DNA of 64,000 bases from Beggiatoa alba B18LD (lineage in GTDB: Bacteria > Pseudomonadota > Gammaproteobacteria > Beggiatoales > Beggiatoaceae), in the NCBI RefSeq assembly GCF_000245015.1, contig NZ_JH600070.1, forward strand, positions 823,594 through 887,593, read 5' to 3'. This document shows, one piece after another, positions 43,382 through 51,921 of the stretch. Every line of letters begins with the position of its first letter. Within the stretch, counting starts at the first letter, position 1. A model generated the notes under the pieces. The model did no database searches. It saw nothing but the letters and a program-made list of their open reading frames with translations, and was not told the DNA's origin. The position numbers and the translations under genes were made by a program.

Positions 43382-46300
43382 GTGCAACTGATTGTTTTAG
43401 GAATGCACCGCGCGGGAACGTCTAGCGTTGCGCGGTTGCTCAATATGATGGGGGCGTATTTCGCGCCAGAGCGGGGCAGTTCACCAACTAAAGCGGCTTT
43501 AACCGCCACAGAAGATAATCCCAAAGGTTATTGGGAACGTTGGGATGTCGTACATACTAATGAAGAAATAATGCAAGCGATGGGCTTGGCGTGGGATAGA
43601 ATCAGTACATTTTCCGCCGAGCAAATTACCCCCGAATTGATAACACGGTTTAAACCCGACGTGCAGGATATTATCAGCGGTTTAGATGGTTATCGCCCTT
43701 GGATGATTAAAGACCCGCGTTTATCTATTACCTTGCCTGTGTGGTTGCCTTTATTAGAAGTTCCTGTCTTTCTCTTCGTCCATCGCAGTCCTATCCAAGT
43801 CGCGCAATCATTACACAAACGCGACGGCATCAGCATTCCCGCAGGGTTAGCACTATGGGAAAAATATACTTTGCACGCCCTGCAAGCGACACAAGGACAT
43901 CCGCGCATTATTATTTCTTATGAACAATTAATGCGTGAGCCTATCGCTAGCACCTTGCATTTATACGAACAATTAACTGCTTTAGGCATTCATGGCTTGC
44001 ATTTACCCGCCGAGCGCGAAATCTTAGCCTTTATCGACCCGCAATTGTATCGTCAACAAGGCGATAGCACGCTACAACGCGGTTATGTCAATTATTGTCA
44101 ATGGCAATTAATTCAATGGTTTGAAGACAATTCAATTTTTGTGAAATCTGTGCCAAGTTTGTCACAAGGTGCGGTTGAAGCGTTACAACGTTATGAAAAT
44201 CAGCAAGCAATTGCCGAAGAACACGCATTAGAACAGCAAAAAACCATTGCCAAACATGTCGCCAGTTTACAAGACAGTCAAGACAGCGTGCAGGCATTAA
44301 CGCAAGAATTAAATCAGTTAAAACAAGTTGCACAACAACAAGCAATGGTTTTACCACAATTAAAGCAACATTTAGCGGAAAAAGAACAATATATTCAACA
44401 GCAAGTTGAGTTTATTCAACGGTTACAAGCGCAACAACAAACCGCACACTATCAGTATGATTCCCTCAAAGAACAACATCATCTTGAATTAAATCAGTTA
44501 GCCGAAAAAATTCATCACTTGCATGATAACTACCAAAGCCAATTAATGCAGGTTAAACAGCAGTTTGACGCGCTACAAGCCGATTACAATGCCCTACAAA
44601 ATCGTTATAAACAACAAGACCAAACCATTGGCGAATTAACTGCAAATACCCGTCGTCAAGCCCATCATGTCGAACGGTTAAATCATTGGGTTAATTCACT
44701 CGGCGTTAATATTCAAGCCACTTTTGAGTCATTAACGTGGAAAATTGGCAACACTGCAACCCAAGCAATTTTAGCTTTAATGCTGAAAAAACAAGGCTTA
44801 ACGGCAAAAGACAGTATTCAACGAGTTTTAACTGAGATAGCCGACTGGCGGTCACGGTTTCAAACCCAGCAAGCAGGCTTAAATTTTCAAGAAACCGTGC
44901 ACAATCCAAGAGATTATGCGCGTTGGTTTTCCACTTATGATGAATTAACCCCAACACTGGAAGAGCAAGCGAAACAATTTGTTGCACAGTGGATTAATCC
45001 GCCGTTAATTTCCATCATTATGCCGACTTATAACACGCCTGAAGCGTTTTTACGGGAGGCGATAGAATCCGTCATTCAACAAATTTATCCGCATTGGGAA
45101 TTATGTATTGCTGATGATGCTTCGCCAAAATCCCATGTGCGGGAAATTTTGGCAGAATATGCCGCAAAAGATGCACGAATCAAAGTTGTTTATCGGGAAA
45201 AAAACGGACACATTGCCGCCGCCAGCAACAGCGCGTTAGCCCTTGCGACGGGTGAATTTATTGGCTTTATCGACCACGATGACCAATTAGCCAAACATGC
45301 CTTATTTTGGGTCGCAAAGGATATTTTAGAAAATCCCGAGGCAATGCTCTGGTATTCCGACGAGGATAAAATTAATGAAGAAAATGACCGCTACGACGTG
45401 CATTTTAAACCCGATTGGAATCCTGATTTATTTCTTTGCTACAACTTCGTCAATCACTTAGCCGTCTATCGTGCGAGCCTAATTCAACAAGTTGGCGGAT
45501 TACGCACAGGCTACGATGGTGCGCAAGATTACGACTTAGTCCTGCGTTTACTGCCATTACTCAAAACGGAACAAATTCGCCATATTCCGCATGTGTTATA
45601 CCATTGGCGAGCGATTGCAGGCAGTACCGCCGTTAGCAGTGATGAAAAACCCTATGCACAAATTGCCGCACAAAAAGCCATCCAAGCCTATTTAGACGGA
45701 CAAGGGATTAACGCAACTGTTATCGATGCCCCTGAATTAAAAGGCGCGAATCGGGTTAAATATGGCTTACCTGAAAAATTACCCTTGGTGAGCTTATTAA
45801 TTCCGACCTTCAACGGCTTAAATGTGCTAAAAGTCTGCATTGATAGCATTTTAGAAAAAACCGCTTATCCTGCTTATGAAATCATTATCGTCGATAACAA
45901 CAGCAACGACGCGGACACCCTAGATTATTTACAAGCCCTTGCGGACAGTGGCAAAGCGCGGATTATTCGTTATCCTAAACCGTTTAATTATTCCGCAATT
46001 AACAATTTAGCCGCAGAATATGCCAATGGTTCATTAATTGGGCTATTAAATAATGATTTAGAAGTAATTTCTCCCGATTGGTTGGGCGAAATGGTCGGGC
46101 ACGCACTCCGTCCTGAGGTCGGCATTGTTGGTGCGCGTTTATGGTATCCTAACAATACCTTACAACATGGCGGGGTTATCGTCGCGCTGGGTGGGGTTGC
46201 AGGACATTCGCATAAATATTTCCCGAAAAATGACGCGGGTTATTTTGGGCGAGCCGTTTTACAACAAAACTTTTCTGCCGTAACAGGCGCGTGCATGATT

Positions 46301-47569
46301 ATGCGCAAAGAAGTCTATTTCGCTGTTGGCGGTTTAGACGCAAAAAATCTACGTATTGCCTTTAATGATGTGGATTTCTGCTTGCGGGTGCGCGAAAAAT
46401 TAGGCTTGTGGAATGTGTGGACACCCTACGCAGAATTGTATCACCACGAATCGATTAGCCGAGGAAAAGAAGACACCCCTGAAAAAATCCAACGTTTCCA
46501 AAGCGAAATGGATTATATGAAACAACGCTGGGCTTATAGTTATTTAGGTGAGCCACCCAATGACCCCGCTTATAATCCTAATTTAACGGTAGTGACAGAA
46601 GATTTTGCCCTTGCATGGCCGCCGCGCGTGTCGGGACTCTTACCAACAATTTTACATAGCCGTGATAAATCCTATGTTAAACAAAGCGTATTAATAACAG
46701 AAACTAGCGACAATCCTGTAGCAACAACAGTAGCAACGCCACAACCTAGCGAAGACTTATTTATTCTGCCCCCGCCACCAACATTAGACGCGCTATTAAC
46801 AGCCGAGTTAGAGAGCTTAAACACGCTCACACAATATAAAGGGCATAAACCGCCACAACGGCTACCGATAGCAAGCCTTATTCACCGTAACGCGGGTTAT
46901 CAGTTACTGCATGGGCAAGGCTTAGAGATTGGCGCATTACACTTACCCGCCTTATTGCCTGATACGTGTGAATTAGTGTATGCCGATGCGATTAGTCGAG
47001 AACAAGCGCAACAAATATTCTCTGAGTTAAACCCCGCTGAGTTGGTCACGGTTGATTATGTTTTAGATTTAGATAAAGACGGCTTAGGCATGTTCCCGCG
47101 TCAATCGTTTGATTTCGTGATTTGTGCGGGAGTTTTAGAAGATACCGCAAACCCGATTAAAGCCTTACGGGGAATTTTCCGCGTTTTAAAAACAGGTGGT
47201 TACGCGGTGCTAGCTGTGCCTGATAAACGGTATGGCTCTGATAAAAACAGAGAGTTAACCCCATTTAGCCACTTATTACAGGCATATCAAGAGAATGTGT
47301 GCGCAGTGACAGATACACAATATTTAGACTTTTTCAAACATATTCATGCGGATGTCTTTAACAATACACGGCGCGAGGAAGAGCTAGCAGAACATCTTGC
47401 GCATGTGCGTCGTCGACGTGAAAACGTGCAAGTTTGGGATAGCCTGAGTTTTGAACATTGTTTACGCCAAACCTTGGAAATTCTGGATATACAAGCTATC
47501 CCTGTGTACACCCACACAGGCGATGAAAACCAACTGGAATATTTCGCTGTTTGGCAAAAGCAGAATTAA
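43382..47569 (+). CDS. Sulfotransferase / GT2 / GT2 / methyltransferase megaprotein
   Basis: 1395 residues, GTG start at 43382 preceded by GGGAG. Order: PAPS sulfotransferase (1-230; LGMHRAGTSSVARLL, LFVHRSPIQVAQSLHKR); Gln/His-rich coiled coil (about 265-435); GT2 domain 1 (about 541-765; SIIMPTYNTPEAFL, IADDASPKS, GFIDHDDQL, YSDEDKINEE); GT2 domain 2 (about 800-1055; LLIPTFNGLNVLKVCI, IIIVDNNSNDADT, GLLNNDLEVISPDWL, FNDVDFCLRVREKLG); Pro-rich linker about 1110-1140; SAM methyltransferase (about 1175-1395; GLEIGALHLPALLPD, SFDFVICAGVLEDT). It can probably add two sugars, methylate and sulfate a surface glycan. No signal peptide. Next to alaS only through R8, no export genes adjacent. Confidence 0.87.
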   Translation: MQLIVLGMHRAGTSSVARLLNMMGAYFAPERGSSPTKAALTATEDNPKGYWERWDVVHTNEEIMQAMGLAWDRISTFSAEQITPELITRFKPDVQDIISGLDGYRPWMIKDPRLSITLPVWLPLLEVPVFLFVHRSPIQVAQSLHKRDGISIPAGLALWEKYTLHALQATQGHPRIIISYEQLMREPIASTLHLYEQLTALGIHGLHLPAEREILAFIDPQLYRQQGDSTLQRGYVNYCQWQLIQWFEDNSIFVKSVPSLSQGAVEALQRYENQQAIAEEHALEQQKTIAKHVASLQDSQDSVQALTQELNQLKQVAQQQAMVLPQLKQHLAEKEQYIQQQVEFIQRLQAQQQTAHYQYDSLKEQHHLELNQLAEKIHHLHDNYQSQLMQVKQQFDALQADYNALQNRYKQQDQTIGELTANTRRQAHHVERLNHWVNSLGVNIQATFESLTWKIGNTATQAILALMLKKQGLTAKDSIQRVLTEIADWRSRFQTQQAGLNFQETVHNPRDYARWFSTYDELTPTLEEQAKQFVAQWINPPLISIIMPTYNTPEAFLREAIESVIQQIYPHWELCIADDASPKSHVREILAEYAAKDARIKVVYREKNGHIAAASNSALALATGEFIGFIDHDDQLAKHALFWVAKDILENPEAMLWYSDEDKINEENDRYDVHFKPDWNPDLFLCYNFVNHLAVYRASLIQQVGGLRTGYDGAQDYDLVLRLLPLLKTEQIRHIPHVLYHWRAIAGSTAVSSDEKPYAQIAAQKAIQAYLDGQGINATVIDAPELKGANRVKYGLPEKLPLVSLLIPTFNGLNVLKVCIDSILEKTAYPAYEIIIVDNNSNDADTLDYLQALADSGKARIIRYPKPFNYSAINNLAAEYANGSLIGLLNNDLEVISPDWLGEMVGHALRPEVGIVGARLWYPNNTLQHGGVIVALGGVAGHSHKYFPKNDAGYFGRAVLQQNFSAVTGACMIMRKEVYFAVGGLDAKNLRIAFNDVDFCLRVREKLGLWNVWTPYAELYHHESISRGKEDTPEKIQRFQSEMDYMKQRWAYSYLGEPPNDPAYNPNLTVVTEDFALAWPPRVSGLLPTILHSRDKSYVKQSVLITETSDNPVATTVATPQPSEDLFILPPPPTLDALLTAELESLNTLTQYKGHKPPQRLPIASLIHRNAGYQLLHGQGLEIGALHLPALLPDTCELVYADAISREQAQQIFSELNPAELVTVDYVLDLDKDGLGMFPRQSFDFVICAGVLEDTANPIKALRGIFRVLKTGGYAVLAVPDKRYGSDKNRELTPFSHLLQAYQENVCAVTDTQYLDFFKHIHADVFNNTRREEELAEHLAHVRRRRENVQVWDSLSFEHCLRQTLEILDIQAIPVYTHTGDENQLEYFAVWQKQN

Positions 47570-47587
47570 TTTAAGCGTATGAAAAGC

Positions 47588-47897
47588 TCTGCCAGCCCTT
47601 GAAGGACTGACAGAGTTAATCAACTTGAGCTTGGGGAATTTTATAAAAAACAAAGAGTTGCTATGTTTTCAAAACTTAGCAGGTTTGTCGGAACACGCGA
47701 AAAGGTTTGAAGGACTGGCAGAATTAAAACATTGTCTGAATCAGGATTTTCAGGATTAGCAGGATTAGCAGGATTTAAAATCCTCAAACCAACCAAAAAG
47801 TCAGGTGAATCACGCTTTTTAATCCTGCTAATTCTGTGAATTCTGATTCAGACAAAAAAAGACCTTACCCCCTTAATTAGGTTGCAAAGTCTTTTTA
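47588..47897. repeat. Palindromic element R8 (decayed composite), convergent junction
   Basis: About 310 bp. Modules in order: TCTGCCAGCCCTTGAAGGACTG (like HA/HB), AACTTGAGCTTGGGG (a decayed outer arm), TTATAAAAAACAAAGAGT, a weakened CTATGTTTTCAAAACTTAGCAGG hairpin, TGTCGGAACACGCGAAAAGG, a second GAAGGACTGGCAG piece, TTGTCTGAATCAGG, four CAGGATTNN units, a reversed GCGTGATTC centre, three mirrored units, then AAAAAAAGACCTTACCCCC with a pairing GTCTTTTT at 47889-47896. Probably an old copy that has gathered parts. Confidence 0.82.
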
Positions 47898-47921
47898 ATA
47901 AAGACAGTTAGTTAATTTAAA

Positions 47922-50528
47922 TTACAATCGTTCTTTCACCCACTCAGCGACACTGCTTAAGGCTTGGGGTAAGGGTTTAGGGTCACTGCCACCCGCTTGC
48001 GCCATATCAGGACGACCGCCCCCTTTTCCGCCAACTTGTTGCGCAACATGATTGACTAAATCGCCTGCTTTGACCTTGCCCATCACATCCGCAGTCACCC
48101 CCGCAACTAAAGATACTTTATCCTCTTTTACAGCAGCTAACACGATAACCGCTGAAGCTAATTTATTTTTAAGCTGGTCTAAAGTCTCGCGTAACTGCTT
48201 CACATCAACATTATCTAAACGTTGCGCTAAAACGTGAACGCCATTAATATCAATGGCTTTTCCTGCTAAATCATCGCCTTGACTGCTCGCAAGTTTACTT
48301 TGTAAACGTGACAACTCTTTTTCGCTGTTACGAATTTGCTCGAGTAATTGCTGTAAGCGGTTATCTAATCCATCACGGCTGGTTTTTAACGTGCTTAAAA
48401 CATGATTTAAATGTTGTTCAGTCTCGCTAACCCATGCCAGTGTCTGCGTGCCTGCAATCGCTTCAATCCGTCGCACACCTGCCGCAACGCCTGATTCTGA
48501 CAGAATTTTAAATAAACCAATATCGCCCACCCGTTGCACATGTGTCCCGCCACACAGTTCTACGGAGAAATTATCCGCCATAGACAGCACGCGCACGTCA
48601 TCCTCATACTTCTCGCCAAATAACGCCATCGCACCACTTTTAACCGCATCGTCTAAATTCATGACTTTTGTTTGTACAACGCTGTTATTCAGTATTTTTT
48701 CATTAACAATGCGTTCAATCTGGGCTAATTGTTCGGGAGTAATGGCTTCATAATGCGAAAAGTCAAAACGCAAACGTTCTGCATCAACCGATGAGCCTTT
48801 TTGCTTCACATGCTCGCCTAACACTTGACGCAAAGCTGCGTGTAATAAATGGGTTGCAGAATGATGACGCGCTGTTGCTTGGCGAGCGACGACATCAATT
48901 TGTGCTTGTAATTTATCGCCTTTACGGAGCGTACCTTGTGTCAATTTACCAATGTGAGCATTAGCATGTCCGATTTTTTGCGTATCGCTCACGGTAAATA
49001 AGGCATTCACATTGCTTAATTGACCTTTATCACCCGCTTGCCCACCTGATTCAGCATAAAACGGCGTTTGGTCTAAAATAATTTGTCCTGTTTGCCCTGC
49101 GTTGAGCTGTTCAACTTCATGCCCATCGAGAAATAGCGCGGTAATCGTGCCTTCTCCCGCAACAGCTTCATAACCTGTAAACGTGCTTTGACAATCAGCG
49201 GTTAAAGCAACATTGGACAAATCCACTTTAAAATGTCCGGCTTCACGGGCGCGGGTGCGTTGCTCATTCATACATCGCTCAAAGCCTTCCGCATCAATAC
49301 TTAACTGATGCTCGCGGGCAATGTCCGCTGTTAAATCGGTCGGAAAGCCATAAGTATCATAAAGTTTAAAAACCACCTCACCCGCAATGACCGTGCTACC
49401 TTTCAAGTGTTGCATGGCTTCATTCAGCAAAACCATGCCATGACTTAAGGTTTCGGCAAAACGTTCTTCTTCTTGTTTTAATAAACGGCTGACTAAATCC
49501 GTTGCTTGACGTAATTCGGGATAAGCTGCACCCATTTCTTTATCTAAAGCAGCGACTAGGCGATAGAAAAAGGGCTCATGTAATCCCAATTTATAACCAT
49601 GACGCACAGCACGGCGAATAATCCGCCGTAACACATAGCCCCGCCCTTCGTTAGAAGGAATAACCCCATCAACAATTAAAAAGGCACAAGCGCGAATATG
49701 GTCGGCAATCACACGCAACGAGCTATTGCTGTAGTCGCTACGGTTAGTAATTTCGCCAACTGCTTTTAATAAGGCTTGGAATAAATCAATTTCATAATTA
49801 GAATGAACATGTTGCAGAACTGCTGCCAAGCGTTCCAAGCCCATGCCAGTATCAACAGAGGGATGCGGTAAAGGGGTTAAAGTACCATTAGTGTCGCGGT
49901 TAAACTGCATAAACACCAAGTTCCAAATTTCGATATAACGGTCGCCATCTTCATCAGGACTACCAGGAGGGCCTCCGAAAATGCCTTCGCCGTGGTCGTA
50001 GAAAATTTCGCTACAAGGACCACACGGACCTGTATCGCCCATCATCCAAAAGTTGGAATGTTTGCCACAACGAGAAAATCGCGTTGGGTCGATTTTCATT
50101 TCTTTTAACCAAATGTCTTCCGCTTCCCTATCCTCTTCATAAACCGTCACCCACAATTTTTCAGGCGGTAAGCCTAATTCTTTGGTTAAAAATTCCCAAG
50201 CGAATTGAATTGCTTCCCGCTTAAAATAGTCGCCAAAACTGAAATTGCCCAACATTTCAAAAAACGTATGATGCCGAGCGGTATAACCGACATTTTCTAA
50301 ATCGTTATGCTTGCCTCCTGCGCGGACGCAACGTTGACAAGTAACCGCTCTTTTATAATCACGTTTTTCTAAGCCTAAGAACGTATCTTTAAACTGCACC
50401 ATGCCCGCGTTTGTAAATAATAAAGTGGGGTCATTACCGGGCACTAAAGGGCTACTAGAAACAATGGTGTGTCCTTTAGAGGCAAAATAATTTAGAAATT
50501 TTTGGCGTAGTTCGATGACACTAATCAT
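47922..50528 (-). CDS. alaS: Alanyl-tRNA synthetase AlaS
   Basis: 868 residues, the expected length. Catalytic core with [67 protein letters not shown] (first part is the family signature), [12 protein letters not shown] and [15 protein letters not shown]; editing domain with [13 protein letters not shown] and VELCGGTHV; and the C-Ala domain with [15 protein letters not shown]. recA/recX, often near alaS, are not next to it. ATG 50528 has only a weak ribosome-binding site. Confidence 0.98.
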   Translation of the reverse strand: MISVIELRQKFLNYFASKGHTIVSSSPLVPGNDPTLLFTNAGMVQFKDTFLGLEKRDYKRAVTCQRCVRAGGKHNDLENVGYTARHHTFFEMLGNFSFGDYFKREAIQFAWEFLTKELGLPPEKLWVTVYEEDREAEDIWLKEMKIDPTRFSRCGKHSNFWMMGDTGPCGPCSEIFYDHGEGIFGGPPGSPDEDGDRYIEIWNLVFMQFNRDTNGTLTPLPHPSVDTGMGLERLAAVLQHVHSNYEIDLFQALLKAVGEITNRSDYSNSSLRVIADHIRACAFLIVDGVIPSNEGRGYVLRRIIRRAVRHGYKLGLHEPFFYRLVAALDKEMGAAYPELRQATDLVSRLLKQEEERFAETLSHGMVLLNEAMQHLKGSTVIAGEVVFKLYDTYGFPTDLTADIAREHQLSIDAEGFERCMNEQRTRAREAGHFKVDLSNVALTADCQSTFTGYEAVAGEGTITALFLDGHEVEQLNAGQTGQIILDQTPFYAESGGQAGDKGQLSNVNALFTVSDTQKIGHANAHIGKLTQGTLRKGDKLQAQIDVVARQATARHHSATHLLHAALRQVLGEHVKQKGSSVDAERLRFDFSHYEAITPEQLAQIERIVNEKILNNSVVQTKVMNLDDAVKSGAMALFGEKYEDDVRVLSMADNFSVELCGGTHVQRVGDIGLFKILSESGVAAGVRRIEAIAGTQTLAWVSETEQHLNHVLSTLKTSRDGLDNRLQQLLEQIRNSEKELSRLQSKLASSQGDDLAGKAIDINGVHVLAQRLDNVDVKQLRETLDQLKNKLASAVIVLAAVKEDKVSLVAGVTADVMGKVKAGDLVNHVAQQVGGKGGGRPDMAQAGGSDPKPLPQALSSVAEWVKERL

Positions 50529-50645
50529 GGTTATTCAAATCTTAGTCTGTTGGGTAAAGTCGTCATATTACCTTAATTAATGGGTGATGTTCAAAAGTTT
50601 GGGGATTTCTTAAGGTCGCTAATAGCCTAGTCTTTCTTTATCAGG

Positions 50646-51791
50646 TTAATTTAAACACATCACCGTTTTATTTTTCCAAGGCACTGTTTTAAACCAGCCT
50701 ATCATATAAGCCAATATCCATAAGCAGTACAAACCAAACATATTAATCAATATGGTATCTAATATATGCCGTCCTGTGTAATCCATTATCATGCCTGCAA
50801 CATAGGACAAAATCATACTGCATAGAAATAAGGCTAATCCTTGTTGTCCAATTTTTGCCGTGTATTGAGCAAAACGAGTGTGAAAAAATGATTGCCAATA
50901 CAGTAATAAATATTGAGTTAATCCTGCTAAGGCTAAAAAGTGTATCCAGCGCAAAATACCAAAATTTGTTTTAATGACTAAGGGGTCTATATTTAAACGC
51001 AAGTTGTTGAGCCAAATAGATTGAGAGTAAATAGGAAAATTACTTAAAGGAATGCTTAATAGAATAAATAAGAGGCAGATTAAGGCTAAAACATGACTTG
51101 AACGCGGTGCTTGCATCCAGCCTGCACCTAGTAAAAATCCTGTAAAAAATAATAATTGCCAGCCAAATGGGTTAAAAAACCAAGGTCTATCGCTATCAAT
51201 TTCTGCGGGTAATGCCCAGTTAAACCACCACATCCCTAAATAAATACTTAAACACATTACAGGGACTAATATTAAATGTAAGCGTGCTAATAACATCATT
51301 AATGGAACACACGCTAAAATCACAATATACATGGGTAAAATATCAAAGTAATTAGGAACGTAGCTTAAAGAAAATAAGCCGACAATTGCTTCTGGTGTCC
51401 GTTCAAAGAAAAAATATAAATTTAAACGTCCAATATAATCAATGTAGTGTAATTTATTGCCCGCTGCACAAATGGCAGCGAGTAAGAAAAACAGGGCAAG
51501 ATGGGCGATGTATAACTGCCAACAGCGGTGCAAAACACGTATTGTGCCCACCCAAAAACCCAGTTGGGTAAATGTTCGCCCAAATGCGCGGGCTGCCGTA
51601 TAACCAGAGACAAAAATAAACAGTTCCGCAGAGTCGCTAAAACCAAAACGCCCATAGGTGTAGTTTGCTAACCAATTATCAGGAATATGCGCAATAAAAA
51701 TAATACAAAGTGCTAAACCACGGAAGAAATCTAGTTGTACTTCTCGTGAGTTTGTGTGGGAAATTTGGGGAAATGATGCAGTGGAAGACAT
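50646..51791 (-). CDS. opgC: OpgC family membrane acyltransferase (glucan succinyl transferase)
   Basis: OpgC adds succinyl groups to periplasmic glucans. About 380 residues with about ten membrane helices; the OpgC N-terminus QLDFFRGLALCIIFIAHIPDNWLANYTYG(R)FGFSDSAELFIFVSGY is diagnostic (the first 20 residues form the catalytic-His region). The longest frame begins 31 codons earlier (51884), but ATG 51791 sits just before family similarity; AGAAAG lies 10 bases upstream. The OPG backbone enzyme mdoH is 28 kb away, so OPG genes are dispersed. The gene is divergent from the TpsA-like gene. Confidence 0.9.
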   Translation of the reverse strand: MSSTASFPQISHTNSREVQLDFFRGLALCIIFIAHIPDNWLANYTYGRFGFSDSAELFIFVSGYTAARAFGRTFTQLGFWVGTIRVLHRCWQLYIAHLALFFLLAAICAAGNKLHYIDYIGRLNLYFFFERTPEAIVGLFSLSYVPNYFDILPMYIVILACVPLMMLLARLHLILVPVMCLSIYLGMWWFNWALPAEIDSDRPWFFNPFGWQLLFFTGFLLGAGWMQAPRSSHVLALICLLFILLSIPLSNFPIYSQSIWLNNLRLNIDPLVIKTNFGILRWIHFLALAGLTQYLLLYWQSFFHTRFAQYTAKIGQQGLALFLCSMILSYVAGMIMDYTGRHILDTILINMFGLYCLWILAYMIGWFKTVPWKNKTVMCLN

Positions 51792-51921
51792 AAATTTTAA
51801 ACTTTCTAGCGGGGAACAAAGAGCCAGTATTGTACCGTAATCGCTTTTTTTATAAATCTGGCTAAAAACCCTATTTTTTTGCAATACTGTTTAAAAATAA
51901 TATAGAACGGAGATATATAGA

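Noticed and set aside
35431-47897. A complete integrative island bounded by R6 and R8 and driven by the integrase
   Set aside because: No att-type direct repeats, tRNA target or other mobility genes were found, and R elements occur everywhere else in the window, so they do not mark island ends.
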